Assembly (NCBI GenBank): GCA_024277255.1 | Contig: JAJRVQ010000163.1 | Coordinates: forward strand, 1 to 64,000 | DNA from: Acidobacteriota bacterium | GTDB lineage: Bacteria; Acidobacteriota; Thermoanaerobaculia; Multivoradales; SZUA-115 | Direction: 5' to 3' | Length of the DNA stretch: 64,000 bases | In this document: in pieces, positions 1-8,593 of the stretch | Numbering within the stretch: the first letter of the stretch is position 1 | Layout: each line of letters starts with the position of its first letter | Made by a program: the position numbers and the translations under genes | The notes under the pieces: generated by a model | Database searches by the model: none | Told to the model about the DNA's origin: nothing | The model's input: the letters and a program-made list of their open reading frames with translations, nothing else

Positions 1-1
1 G

Positions 2-1081
2 CTGGTCGACACCGTGGAGCGCGGAGGGGATCTGAGCAAGGTTCCCGGCCTTGTGCTGCCCGGCCCCCTCGGGCCGCTACACACCGGAACCGCCGCGCCG
101 CGCCGCGAGTTGGACGATCTACCGATGCCGGCACGCCACCTGATCCGGGACTACGCCCGCCACTACTACATCAGCTCCCGACGCCCGCTGGCCCTCCTGG
201 AAACGGCGCGCGGCTGCCCCTTCAAGTGCAACTTCTGCTCGGTTTGGAAGTTCCACGAAAGCACCTTTCGGGAGAAGTCGCCCGAGCGCGTGGTCGCCGA
301 GTTGGAGCAGATCGAAGCACCGAACGTCTTCATCACCGACGACATCTTCTGGCTCGACTGCAAGCGCGGTGAAGCGCTCGCCGATGCTCTGCAAGCTTCG
401 GGCATCAAGAAGCACTACACCATCCAGACCCGCACCGACATCATCTGCAAGTTCCCCGAACTCATCGCGCGCTGGCGCGACTGCGGCAAGATGACCATCT
501 TCCTCGGGCTGGAGAAGATCGACGACGAAGGCTTGAGCCTGATCAACAAGAGCAACACCACCGCCAACAACGATCGAGCGATCGAGATCCTCCAAGACCT
601 CGATGTCGGCTACACCCCAAACTTCATCGTCGATCCGAGCTGGGATCGCAAGGACTTCGACAAGCTCAAGCGTTGGGTCGACCGTACCGGGGCCTACAAC
701 TCGGGCTTCTCCGTGCTCACTCCACTACCCGGCACCGATCTGTGGGACACCGTCAAGGATGAGGTGACCACCGACGATTGGGAGCTGTTCGACATCGCCC
801 ACGCGGTGCTGCCCACCAAGCTGCCGCTCGAAGAGTTCTACGCCGAGTACGCTGGCCTGTGGAAGCACGTGGTCGATGTCCGCTACCGGGTTCACGGCAG
901 GATCAAGACCCACCTGGCGCTGATCGGCGCTCTGGCAACCGGACGAGTCACTCCCTCCGCGCTGCGCAAGGGGCTGCGCATGGGGCAAGTTCTGAGCCGG
1001 CCAGAGAGCTTCTTGCGAGCCCACCGTGAGAGCCCATCGCGCCTCGCCGCGGTGCAAGAGCTGCTCTCCACGGCGAATTGA
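2..1081 (+). CDS. B12-binding-type radical SAM protein, C-terminal part (5' end outside window)
   Basis: The frame is open to the left edge, so the gene begins upstream; a GTG at 14 is probably internal. The first residues (LVDTVERGGDLSKVPGLVL) resemble the end of a cobalamin-binding domain. A radical SAM core follows, with the 4Fe-4S motif CPFKCNFC in ARGCPFKCNFCSVW around 65 residues in and a downstream FITDD segment. Known role of the family: SAM is cleaved to a 5'-deoxyadenosyl radical, often for methylation of unreactive carbons; hopanoid methylases are one such group. The substrate here cannot be read from the sequence. The last 80 residues are Arg-rich. Confidence 0.8.
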   Translation: MVDTVERGGDLSKVPGLVLPGPLGPLHTGTAAPRRELDDLPMPARHLIRDYARHYYISSRRPLALLETARGCPFKCNFCSVWKFHESTFREKSPERVVAELEQIEAPNVFITDDIFWLDCKRGEALADALQASGIKKHYTIQTRTDIICKFPELIARWRDCGKMTIFLGLEKIDDEGLSLINKSNTTANNDRAIEILQDLDVGYTPNFIVDPSWDRKDFDKLKRWVDRTGAYNSGFSVLTPLPGTDLWDTVKDEVTTDDWELFDIAHAVLPTKLPLEEFYAEYAGLWKHVVDVRYRVHGRIKTHLALIGALATGRVTPSALRKGLRMGQVLSRPESFLRAHRESPSRLAAVQELLSTAN

Positions 1082-1103
1082 ACCACCAGCACGGCCTCCA
1101 ATG

Positions 1104-1121
1104 TGTCCTCCTAAGAGGACA
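1104..1121. terminator. Short perfect hairpin after the radical SAM gene
   Basis: TGTCCTC and GAGGACA form a 7-bp stem with a CTAA loop, 22 bp after the stop codon. No T-run follows, so termination is only a guess. A second inverted repeat (CAGGCC at 1208-1213, GGCCTG at 1222-1227) lies nearer the next gene. Confidence 0.35.
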
Positions 1122-1265
1122 TACCAGTGTCTCCGCTGGCTCGTTCCTGTCTTGACTCACCGAGTCTAAACCACACAAAAAAAGAGACTTGCGCCTCCCA
1201 GAGCAGCCAGGCCCAAACCTTGGCCTGACCTTTGCGCTAAACCACCACAGCAAAGGAGGCGCACG

Positions 1266-1781
1266 ATGAAACTAACCGCCAAAGAAACCATCTCCCGTAC
1301 CTACAAACTCCTCATCGCCAGTGGAGCCTTGGCGCTCGGCCTGACGCTGGTCCCGACTTCAGCCAGTGCTGACGCGGCCCGCGTCGAAGTGTCGAAACAC
1401 TACGAGTACACCAGCCACAGGAGTCACCGCTCCCCCTACCGCGGCCAGCGACATTACGATCATCGTCGCTACGACCGCCGGCACTACAGGAGTCCTCGCT
1501 ACGACCACCGCTCGCACAACTCCTACCGATACCGCAATGATCACTACCGTCCGCGGTACCGGTCCTCGCACCACTTTTCGATCCCCCGCCAGCTGCTTCG
1601 CCACCAGTTGCACAGCTTGAGCCACTTCTTCCTGGGCAGCTACTACTATCCGGCTCACCACCATCGCCACATGGTCTACGACTTCCCGGTCTACAGCAGC
1701 AGCCGCGTAACCTACCGAACCTACGCCTACTGCCAAGGCGAACTCTACGATCAGCCCTACGACGATGACGACTACGACTGA
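1266..1781 (+). CDS. Secreted His/Tyr/Arg-rich protein
   Basis: This is a 171-aa protein of unknown function. The start is fixed by a strong ribosome binding site (AAAGGAGG, 8 bp upstream). Residues 1-36 are a Sec signal peptide ending near ASA-DA. The mature part is dominated by His, Tyr, Arg and Ser in loose repeats of the HYDHRRYDRRHYRS type (about residues 45-105), then a segment with HHHRH, and ends in an acidic tail, PYDDDDYD. There is one Cys near the C-terminus. The composition suggests metal binding or an interaction with envelope polymers, but this is inference. No domain family was recognised. Confidence 0.7.
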   Translation: MKLTAKETISRTYKLLIASGALALGLTLVPTSASADAARVEVSKHYEYTSHRSHRSPYRGQRHYDHRRYDRRHYRSPRYDHRSHNSYRYRNDHYRPRYRSSHHFSIPRQLLRHQLHSLSHFFLGSYYYPAHHHRHMVYDFPVYSSSRVTYRTYAYCQGELYDQPYDDDDYD

Positions 1782-1849
1782 CCGGCAGGAAGTTGACCTG
1801 CGATCCCGGAGCCAGCGATTGCGCCTCCGTTGACCGTCAACAAAACGCC

Positions 1850-1873
1850 GACCGCCGCTTAAGACCGGCGGTC
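1850..1873. terminator. Hairpin between convergent genes
   Basis: GACCGCCG (1850-1857) and CGGCGGTC (1866-1873) form an 8-bp perfect stem. On the minus strand it is followed by GGCGTTTTG, so it could stop transcription in both directions between the secreted protein and the sulfatase. Confidence 0.5.
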
Positions 1874-1893
1874 GTCTGTCGTTGAGTGAATCG

Positions 1894-3354
1894 CTACCCC
1901 TTCAGCTCTCGCCGATAGGCCCGCAACGCTCTTTCACGCGCCCTTTCCGGCTCGAAGAGCCAACGGCGATGGTCGCGGCGAATCTCTTCGAATTCGGGGA
2001 TGCCGATCAGGTTGCGCCACTCGTTCGGGTCGACTTGGTGATCGTAGAGTTCTTGCTCGTCGTTCGAGTAACGGATGTAGCGGTAGCGAGAGCTACGCAC
2101 CGATCGGTGAGCGATATAGACCGAAGAAAATGCTGGCCGAGCCCGGAACTGCGCCGGGCTGCGCAGCTGTGGTATGAAGCTCTCGCCTTCGAGACCGGGG
2201 CGTTGCGGTAAGCCGCAGAGATCGAGCAAAGTCGGATAGAGGTCCAACAGGCTCACCGGCCAGGAGCAGCGAGAATTCGCCGCAACTTCGGGAGCGCTGA
2301 CGATGAGCGGCACTCGAAGCGACTCCTCCCACAGAGTGCCCTTGCGGAAGTGGCCCTTCTGGCCGAGTTGAAAGCCGTGGTCGCTCCACAGCACAACGAC
2401 CGAATCTCTGCTGTGAGGGCTCGCATTCCACGCGTCGAGAAGTCGCCCCAACTGCGCATCCGCGAAGCTGACCGCGGCGAGATAGCCACGTACAATCTGT
2501 TTCCAGGTGGCCAAGTCCGGGACAAAGAACCTCTCCTTCCCGCGTTCGACCCACTGGTGCGCCAGCTTTCCCAAGTCGTCCAGATCATCTTGCTTGACGA
2601 TCGGCAGCAGAATCTCTGATTCCGGGTAGAGGTCGAAGTAAGGGCGCGGCACATACCAAGGCATATGTGGCGTGGCAAAACCAACGCCGAGAAAAAACGG
2701 CTGCCCCTGCTCTCCTCGCCTCTCCGGCGCGCGCTTCAGGTAGGAGATCGCCCATTCGGCGACCTTGTAGTCACCCATGCTCTCGGCACCATAGTCGACC
2801 GCTCCCCAATCGATCAGTTTCTCCGCTGGCGTGAGCTGGCGAAACTGTCTCCACTTCATCCGCCCGTTCAGCGGCCGATTCTCCGGCTGCCGCAGGCGAG
2901 GAGTCTCAAAGTACTCGTGCCAGGACTGAACATCGGGGAACGCGTTGTGAAAGACCTTGCCGGCGCCCGCGGTGGCGTAGCCATGAGTGGCGAAATACTG
3001 CGGCAATGTTTCGACATCCGAGTGTTTGCCGCGGAAATCCTCGGTGTTGGTGCGAATCCCGCACGTGGCCGGCGAGAGGCCGGTCATCAGACTGGATCGC
3101 GAAGGGTTGCACCACGGCGAACTGCAGTAAGCCTGAGTAAACAGCATGCCGCTCTTCGCCAAGCGATTGAGGTGCGGCGTAAAGACCTTGCCGCGATAGG
3201 CCTTGAGCGGGCCAATCCAGGCGTTCAGGTCATCCATGGCGATGAACAGGACATTGCGCGGCAACGACTTTGAGCCCCGGCAAGCCCCGGTAGACAAGGC
3301 CAGCGAGCCGGCCGCGGCGGTCTGAATGAAGCGTCTACGAGTTATGGAATTCAT
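1894..3354 (-). CDS. Tat-exported sulfatase (iduronate-2-sulfatase-like)
   Basis: A 486-aa family S1 sulfatase. The chosen ATG gives a twin-arginine signal, MNSITRRRFIQT, and a short AAGGG-type ribosome binding site; the frame is open further upstream but that part is low-complexity and GC-skewed. The catalytic motif is C82-N-P-S-R, the type converted to formylglycine by a maturase. Metal ligands are visible at AMDDLN near the N-terminus and at SDHGFQLGQKGHF in the C-terminal half. The segment GKVFHNAFPD also matches the iduronate-sulfatase type. It likely hydrolyses sulfate esters of polysaccharides in the periplasm. The Cys in STGAC could be lipidated, but the lipobox is poor. Confidence 0.88.
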   Translation of the reverse strand: MNSITRRRFIQTAAAGSLALSTGACRGSKSLPRNVLFIAMDDLNAWIGPLKAYRGKVFTPHLNRLAKSGMLFTQAYCSSPWCNPSRSSLMTGLSPATCGIRTNTEDFRGKHSDVETLPQYFATHGYATAGAGKVFHNAFPDVQSWHEYFETPRLRQPENRPLNGRMKWRQFRQLTPAEKLIDWGAVDYGAESMGDYKVAEWAISYLKRAPERRGEQGQPFFLGVGFATPHMPWYVPRPYFDLYPESEILLPIVKQDDLDDLGKLAHQWVERGKERFFVPDLATWKQIVRGYLAAVSFADAQLGRLLDAWNASPHSRDSVVVLWSDHGFQLGQKGHFRKGTLWEESLRVPLIVSAPEVAANSRCSWPVSLLDLYPTLLDLCGLPQRPGLEGESFIPQLRSPAQFRARPAFSSVYIAHRSVRSSRYRYIRYSNDEQELYDHQVDPNEWRNLIGIPEFEEIRRDHRRWLFEPERARERALRAYRRELKG

Positions 3355-3681
3355 ACGTTTTCCCTTGGTCAGAGGACTGGCGGACTCTACCAGCCCGGCG
3401 ACCCTCCCAGTGCGCAACGGTTTCGCTTTCCGCGGCGGGTGTGTCCAAGAGCCATGCGCACTCGAACCGCTCGCGACAACCGCCTCCGCCACCACGGCAA
3501 CCCGACCACCGGCGACGGCGCCCCCAACAACAACCCCTGGTGGAAGCGGATCTGGGGACGGTAACCGCCCTTTCCTCCCGTTTGGGGTGGGAGGCGGCCC
3601 ACCACGGCAGGGTGGTGCCGCCCGGGGGTCAGCATGCCAGAGTAGCTGAAGAGCTGACAACCCAACCAGGAGGATCCACCG
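3355..3681. other. Intergenic stretch between divergent sulfatase and cytochrome genes
   Basis: This is GC-rich sequence without a convincing gene. It holds a strong imperfect hairpin at 3593-3622 (GGCGGC, then ACCAC, pairing with GTGGT then GCCGCC), about 60 bp before the cytochrome start. The hairpin may belong to the 5' leader of that gene. Confidence 0.4.
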
Positions 3682-4146
3682 ATGAAGCCTGGCACCTCGC
3701 GACTCTCCGCCATTCATATCTGCCTGGTCGTCCTGGTCATCGCTGCAGCGAGCGCGCTGTCCCTCAGCATGAGGCTTTCAGCCACCGGGCCGCGCGGCAG
3801 CGACGCTCCCGCGGAGCGCGCCGCCCGTGGCAAAGTGCTCTTCCGGGTCTACTGCGCCAACTACCACGGCAAGACGGCCGACGGCGACGGCCCGGTCGCC
3901 GAGTACCTGAAGGTTGCACCGCCGGATCTCAAAGAACTCCGCCAGAAGGGCGAGGGAGAATTCCCCACCGAGCGGATCCATCGGCTGATCGACGGACGCG
4001 ACCCCCTGGCGGTGCACGGCGCCCGCGAAATGCCGATCTGGGGGCTGACCTTTCAGGACCGCGGCCGCGACAGTAACCAGGAAGAGGATGTGGCGGAACG
4101 GATTAAGGACCTGGTGGCCTTCCTGGAGTCGATCCAGAAAGATTGA
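3682..4146 (+). CDS. Membrane-anchored cytochrome c-like protein with a CxxYH motif
   Basis: A 154-aa protein. The start is set by an AGGAGG ribosome binding site. Residues 11-30 form an uncleaved signal anchor or signal peptide. A cytochrome c fold follows: RGKVLFRVYCANYHGKTADGDGP carries the haem site, and REMPIWG provides the usual distal Met (M117). The haem motif reads C58-A-N-Y61-H62, so the second cysteine of CxxCH is Tyr. TAC differs from the expected TGC by one base. If real, haem could attach by a single thioether or not at all. The next gene is convergent, so no operon partner suggests its electron acceptor. Confidence 0.72.
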   Translation: MKPGTSRLSAIHICLVVLVIAAASALSLSMRLSATGPRGSDAPAERAARGKVLFRVYCANYHGKTADGDGPVAEYLKVAPPDLKELRQKGEGEFPTERIHRLIDGRDPLAVHGAREMPIWGLTFQDRGRDSNQEEDVAERIKDLVAFLESIQKD

Positions 4147-4148
4147 AC

Positions 4149-4172
4149 GGGTGCCGGGCTTACCCGGCACCC
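4149..4172. terminator. Perfect 10-bp hairpin between convergent genes
   Basis: GGGTGCCGGG (4149-4158) and CCCGGCACCC (4163-4172) pair perfectly around CTTA. It sits 3 bp after the cytochrome stop and 10 bp before the end of the opposing VPS10 gene, so it probably serves both. No T-run is present. Confidence 0.5.
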
Positions 4173-4181
4173 GGTTCGGCA

Positions 4182-7100
4182 CTACCCGTCGTCGTCCTCC
4201 AACTCCACCGCCGGTAGCTCCAGCTGCCCCACCATCCGGTTGAGTTCCGGCAGCTCTTGCTGCCAGATGTTGGCCAGCGCCGCCAGCTGTTGGTCGATCG
4301 CGGCCACCAGCGCCTCTTTGACCGCCACTGCCTGCGCCGTCGGCGCCTTGTCGCCGAGCGAGACCGAGTCGAGCACACCGGCCAGTTTGTCGTTGAGCCG
4401 CACGGGGAAGTTCAGCGGATCCTGCCGGCTCTGGTTCTGCGTCTGGTAGAGCGCCTTTTCGATCTCGTTCAACGATTCACCCAGCGCTTTGGCCGACTCG
4501 ACCACTTCCGCCGCCTTTTCGCGATCCTTCAGCCGCCCTTCCAGCGCCTTGATCTGCCTTTTGGCTTGGCGAATACGGCCGATCTCGCGATGCGTCTCGC
4601 CGAGCTTGGCGCTGACCTCGGCGATGAAGTCGAACTGGGCTCGGTAGTCCTCCGGGGTGGCACTCGACCGCGGATCGGCGAGGAGTTGCAGGGGCTGCGT
4701 GCCACTCCACGCCTCCTCACCTTCGCCGACCGTCAGCCGGACTTGATAGTCGCCCGGCACCGCGGTCGGGCCGTCGTCACCACCGTTCCAGGTGATCATC
4801 TTGGGAAAGCCCTTGGCCCCGGCGTAGCTCAAATCCCAGGCGAAGCGCTGCAAGCCCGGTTTGCAGTCGAGCTGGCGCAGATCCTCTTCGTCCTCATCCT
4901 TCTCACCGTCCTTCGACTCCTCCTCCTCGTCCTCACCGGGCTTGCAGCGGTAGCTGCGAATCGGTTCGTCATTCGCCTCGCCGCCCGCCGCTTCGAGGAA
5001 CTCCAGCCGCACCTCGGTGCCCTCTTCGTAGCCCTCGCCCAGCTGGAAGTAGACCAGGGCGCCGCCGGGGGGATTGGTGCCGGCGTTGCGCGGGTTGCGC
5101 CGGCGGAAACTCGGCCGGCGCACCGCCGGACGAGGCGCGAAGAGGTGCGTAGCCTCCGCCACCACACCCGTCGCCAGGGGCGAGAGGTCGTCCAGAATCC
5201 AGTAGCCGCGCCCCTGCGTGGCGGCGATCAGGTCGCCTTCCTTGACCGCCAGGTCGGTGATCGGCACGACCGGCAGTTCGAGCTGTAAAGACTGCCAGTT
5301 GGCGCCGTCATCCAAAGAGAAATAAACCCCACGCTCGGTGCCGGCGTAGAGCAGCCCCCGATGGTTGGGATCGGCGCGCACCACGCGGGTGAAGTGGTCC
5401 TCCTCGATGCCACGGACGATCGTTCGCCAGCTCTTGCCGTAGTCGGTGGTGGCGTAGAGGTAGGGCTTGAAGTCGTCCTGCTTGTAGCCGGTGGCGGCGA
5501 CGTAGAGGCCACCCGGCTCGAAGGGGTGGGCCTCGATGCTGTTGATCATCGTCCACTCGGGAAGTTCGGGTGGTGTGACCTCCTTCCACGACTCGCCACC
5601 GTTGCGCGACAGGTGCAACCGGCCGTCGTCCGAGCCGGCCCACAGCACGCCGGCCTCGTGCGGCGATTCGAGCGCCGCGAAGATCGTCCCGTAGTACTCG
5701 ACGCTGGTGTTGTCCTTGGTGATCGGGCCACCGGAGGAGGCCATTTTCGATTTGTCGTCGCGGGTCAGATCGGGGCTGATCGGCCGCCAGCTCGCCCCCT
5801 CGTCCTCACTGACGAAGAGCACCTGCGCCGCAGCGTAGAGCCTGTTGGCGTCGTGCGGCGAGAAGAAGAGCGGGAAGTTCCACTGGAAGCGGTACTTGAG
5901 TTCGGCCGCCCCCCAACCCATCGGATCGTCCGGCCAGACGCTGACCGCCCGGCGCTCACCGGTGCGATGGTCGACGCGCACCAAGAAGCCACCGTAGGAG
6001 CCGCCGTAGACGATGTCGGGATCGTCCGGTTTGGCGACGATGTGGCCGCTCTCGCCGCCCGCCGTCGGCTCCCAATCGCGCACACCGATGGCGCCGCCGA
6101 AAGCCGAGCGCGAGCGAATGCGCACCGCCGAGTTGTCCTGCTGGCCGCCGAGCAGCCGGTAGGGGAAGGCGTTGTCGGTCGAGACCCGGTACATCTGCGC
6201 CGTCGGCTGGTTGTCTTGGCGCGACCAGGTCTCGCCGGCGTCGAAGGAGACGTTGGCACCGCCGTCGTTGGCCTCGATCATGCGCCGCGGGTTCTCGGGC
6301 GCAATCCACAAATCATGATTGTCGCCGTGCGGCACGCCGATCGCCTGCCAGCTCTTGCCGCCGTCCTTCGAGCGATGGAAGCGCACGTTCATCACGTAGG
6401 CCGTATCCTCGTCGGCCGGGTCGGCGACGATCCGCGTGTAGTACCAGGCCCGCTGGCGCAGCTTGCGCTCGCTGTTGACCAGCGTCCACGTCTCGCCGCC
6501 GTCGCGCGAGCGGAAGACGCCCCCCTTCTCCGCCTCGATGATGGCGTAGACATTTTCCGGGTTGCTCTTCGAGACCGACACCCCGCTGATCCCGATCGGC
6601 GGTTTGGGCATCCCCTTGTTGCCGGTCAACTCCTCCCAGTTGTCGCCGCCGTCGGTCGATTTCCAGATCCCCGAACCTTCACCGCCCGACTCCAGCGAAT
6701 AGGGCGTGCGCAACACCCGCCAGAAGCTGGCGTAAAGGATGCGCGGGTTGGTCGGGTCCATCGCCAGATCGACCGCGCCCACTTCGTCATTGACGTAGAG
6801 GATCTTCTCCCAGCTGGCACCGCCGTCTTGGCTGCGAAAGATGCCGCGTTCCTCGTTGGGCCCAAAGAGATGACCGAGTGCCGCCACGTAGACCAGCTCC
6901 GGGTTCTTGGGATGGATGCGAATGCGCGGGATGTGGCGCGAATCGCCCAGCCCCATGTGGGTCCAGCTCTTGCCGGCGTCGGTCGACTTCCACACCCCGT
7001 CACCGTGGCTGACATTGCCCCGCACCGTCACCTCGCCGCCGCCGACATAGACCACGTTCGGGTCCCATTCGGAGACCGCCACGGCGCCGATCGAGCCGCC

Positions 7101-7412
7101 GAAAAAGCCGTCCGAGACGTTCTTCCAGCTCACCCCGGCATCGGTCGTCTTCCACACCCCACCGCCCGCGGCGCCGAAGTAATAGGTCAAAGGATCGCCC
7201 GCAATCCCCGCCACCGCCGCCGAACGGCCGCCACGATAAGGACCGACCTCGCGCCATGCGAGCGCCTGCAACTGCTCCTCGCCCAACGCCGGAGCCACCG
7301 CAACCGCCTCCTCCACCGGCTTCTTCTTCCCCCGCTTCGCCTCCGCCGCCCGCGGGACCAGCAAGACAACCAACAAGGCAGCGATCAACAACAACGAGCG
7401 ACGACGGTGCAT
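4182..7412 (-). CDS. Large secreted VPS10/BNR-repeat protein
   Basis: A 1076-aa protein. The ATG at 7412 follows GGAGGAG and begins a signal peptide, MHRRRSLLLIAALLVVLLVP, ending near AEA. The body consists of sortilin/VPS10-like beta-propeller repeats with many Asp-box motifs of the SxDxGxxW type (STDAGKSW, SQDGGASW, SKDGGKSW, SEDEGASW, SRNGGESW). A C-terminal region contains an acidic stretch (EDEEEES to DEDEED) and a Lys/Arg-rich helical part. Such proteins are commonly labelled glycosyl hydrolase, but the BNR repeats alone do not prove catalysis. It is probably an extracellular binding or scaffold protein. Confidence 0.85.
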   Translation of the reverse strand: MHRRRSLLLIAALLVVLLVPRAAEAKRGKKKPVEEAVAVAPALGEEQLQALAWREVGPYRGGRSAAVAGIAGDPLTYYFGAAGGGVWKTTDAGVSWKNVSDGFFGGSIGAVAVSEWDPNVVYVGGGEVTVRGNVSHGDGVWKSTDAGKSWTHMGLGDSRHIPRIRIHPKNPELVYVAALGHLFGPNEERGIFRSQDGGASWEKILYVNDEVGAVDLAMDPTNPRILYASFWRVLRTPYSLESGGEGSGIWKSTDGGDNWEELTGNKGMPKPPIGISGVSVSKSNPENVYAIIEAEKGGVFRSRDGGETWTLVNSERKLRQRAWYYTRIVADPADEDTAYVMNVRFHRSKDGGKSWQAIGVPHGDNHDLWIAPENPRRMIEANDGGANVSFDAGETWSRQDNQPTAQMYRVSTDNAFPYRLLGGQQDNSAVRIRSRSAFGGAIGVRDWEPTAGGESGHIVAKPDDPDIVYGGSYGGFLVRVDHRTGERRAVSVWPDDPMGWGAAELKYRFQWNFPLFFSPHDANRLYAAAQVLFVSEDEGASWRPISPDLTRDDKSKMASSGGPITKDNTSVEYYGTIFAALESPHEAGVLWAGSDDGRLHLSRNGGESWKEVTPPELPEWTMINSIEAHPFEPGGLYVAATGYKQDDFKPYLYATTDYGKSWRTIVRGIEEDHFTRVVRADPNHRGLLYAGTERGVYFSLDDGANWQSLQLELPVVPITDLAVKEGDLIAATQGRGYWILDDLSPLATGVVAEATHLFAPRPAVRRPSFRRRNPRNAGTNPPGGALVYFQLGEGYEEGTEVRLEFLEAAGGEANDEPIRSYRCKPGEDEEEESKDGEKDEDEEDLRQLDCKPGLQRFAWDLSYAGAKGFPKMITWNGGDDGPTAVPGDYQVRLTVGEGEEAWSGTQPLQLLADPRSSATPEDYRAQFDFIAEVSAKLGETHREIGRIRQAKRQIKALEGRLKDREKAAEVVESAKALGESLNEIEKALYQTQNQSRQDPLNFPVRLNDKLAGVLDSVSLGDKAPTAQAVAVKEALVAAIDQQLAALANIWQQELPELNRMVGQLELPAVELEDDDG

Positions 7413-7570
7413 GACAACTCCTCCTCCCGACGGCAGGCGCAAAGCACCACCACGGAGCGAACGGTTCGGTTCAGTGCGGCAAGACAAGGTGCAACGCTAC
7501 CACGGCTGTCGTAGGGCTGAGGGTCGCACCTACAGCGACCAACAAGCCGTCATTTCAGAGAACTTGGTAA

Positions 7571-7681
7571 GATTCACTCCTGCACTTCAAGAGTGTTCCC
7601 GGTTCATTCTGTGAGATCGAGGATGTGCCCGAGCGGCTCGATCCCGACCGGGTGCGGGCGGCGATTGCGGAGTTGTTCTGA
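7571..7681 (+). pseudogene. Possible 3' remnant of a coding sequence
   Basis: An open frame without an ATG or GTG start ends in a coding-looking C-terminus (CEIEDVPERLDPDRVRAAIA, then ELF and stop), with codon use like the neighbours. It directly precedes the convergent PIN toxin gene. It may be the tail of a gene truncated when the toxin-antitoxin pair arrived. The length is only about 36 codons, so chance cannot be excluded. Confidence 0.25.
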
Positions 7682-7702
7682 GTTCAGCTGGCGAAGGAGC
7701 GG

Positions 7703-8146
7703 CTACTCCGCGAGACTCGCTGGCGAGGGCAGCAGGCGCAGCCCCAACGCTCGGCCACTCCGGCGCACCCGTTCGTCGAGGCTGAGGATCGCGATCTCCG
7801 GGAGCAGCGGAGCGGCTTGGAGGACGCTGGCCAGGTGGAGAGCGTCGAGGGAGCGAATCGGCTCCTCGGGAAAGGTTTGCCGGGACCGTTCGACGATCTC
7901 GTCGCTCAAGCGCAGCAGCACCCACCCCGCCGCCACCCGGCGTAGCTCGCCGCGCAGCTCCTGAAAGCTCTCCTCCGAGAGTTCCCCCAAGCTGCGGGCG
8001 CGGTGGAAGGCCCGGTCGCACTCGATCAGGGTGAGATCTGAACTCACCACGAATTCAGCGCTCGCCAACAGGCCACGCACCACCCCACCCAAAGGCTCGC
8101 CGAGCAGCCAAGCGAGAACGGCGCTCGACTCCGCGTAGACGATCAC
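7703..8146 (-). CDS. PIN-domain ribonuclease toxin (VapC type)
   Basis: A 147-aa single PIN domain. Acidic metal-binding positions are visible: E6 in VYAESSAVLAWLL (Glu where many relatives have Asp), the Glu of TLIECDRAF, the Asp of RSLDALHLASVL, and the Asp of LSLDERVRRSG. PIN toxins cleave RNA, often tRNA or rRNA. The ATG overlaps the antitoxin stop by 4 bp (ATGA), so the two are translationally coupled. The RNA target is unknown. Confidence 0.85.
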   Translation of the reverse strand: MIVYAESSAVLAWLLGEPLGGVVRGLLASAEFVVSSDLTLIECDRAFHRARSLGELSEESFQELRGELRRVAAGWVLLRLSDEIVERSRQTFPEEPIRSLDALHLASVLQAAPLLPEIAILSLDERVRRSGRALGLRLLPSPASLAE

Positions 8147-8433
8147 CGATCGCCTCGCCCCCAGTCCAGAAGCTCTCGTGAGGTGGCCTTGGCGAGTGCT
8201 CGCGGGTAGCTGCGGTAGCGCGACGGATCGTTGCGCACCAGCCCGTGCGCCATCCCTCGCCGAACCAGTTCCCGCAGCCCAGCGGGCGTTGCCGCGTCAC
8301 CGCTAGCCTCGGGCGGCCGCAGCTCGGCGACCACCTCACCGTGCGAGGTGATCAAGATCTCCTCCCCCGCTCGCACCAAGCGCACGTACTCACTGAGACG
8401 ATTCTTGAGCTGGCGAATACCCACGGTTTGCAT
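8143..8433 (-). CDS. Phd/YefM-type antitoxin
   Basis: A 96-aa protein. Residues 1-45 match the Phd/YefM DNA-binding fold (MQTVGIRQLKNRLSEYVRLV, then EEILITSHGEVVAEL). The Arg-rich C-terminal half would bind and neutralise the PIN toxin encoded immediately downstream. The promoter lies so close to the ATG that the mRNA would be leaderless, and a palindrome inside that promoter is a likely autoregulation site. Confidence 0.85.
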   Translation of the reverse strand: MQTVGIRQLKNRLSEYVRLVRAGEEILITSHGEVVAELRPPEASGDAATPAGLRELVRRGMAHGLVRNDPSRYRSYPRALAKATSRELLDWGRGDR

Positions 8434-8439
8434 GACGCC

Positions 8440-8468
8440 AATGTAGCCTCATGTGGCCACAATGTCAA
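8440..8468 (-). promoter_or_regulatory. Promoter and operator of the Phd/PIN pair
   Basis: On the minus strand a perfect -35 TTGACA (8468-8463) is followed by a 17-bp spacer and a -10 TACATT (8445-8440). Six bases (GGCGTC) separate the -10 from the ATG, so transcription would start at or next to the A of ATG. The 10-bp palindrome TGTGGCCACA (8452-8461) lies within the spacer, as expected for repression by the antitoxin. Confidence 0.65.
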
Positions 8469-8538
8469 CAACCCACGACAAGAGCCAGCTCACGAGGTAA
8501 CGGCCACTTCGCCGACTTCACGAGGGGCCAGTCACTTC

Positions 8539-8559
8539 GCAGAGTCGCCGCAGAGTCGC
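8539..8559. promoter_or_regulatory. Direct repeats upstream of the ribbon-helix-helix gene
   Basis: GCAGAGTCGC occurs twice with an 11-bp period (8539-8548 and 8550-8559), one helical turn apart, as is usual for ribbon-helix-helix operators. A weak -10 (TATTGT, 8582-8587) follows, again exactly 6 bp before the ATG at 8594. Confidence 0.4.
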
Positions 8560-8593
8560 TGCGACCCCGGCGGTGTGCTGGTATTGTCCTGGT

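Noticed and set aside
5361-7514. Long plus-strand open frame opposite the VPS10/BNR gene
   Set aside because: It is the mirror of a GC-rich gene with clear BNR repeats and signal peptide; its translation is Arg/Ala/Val-rich without motifs and has no ribosome binding site.
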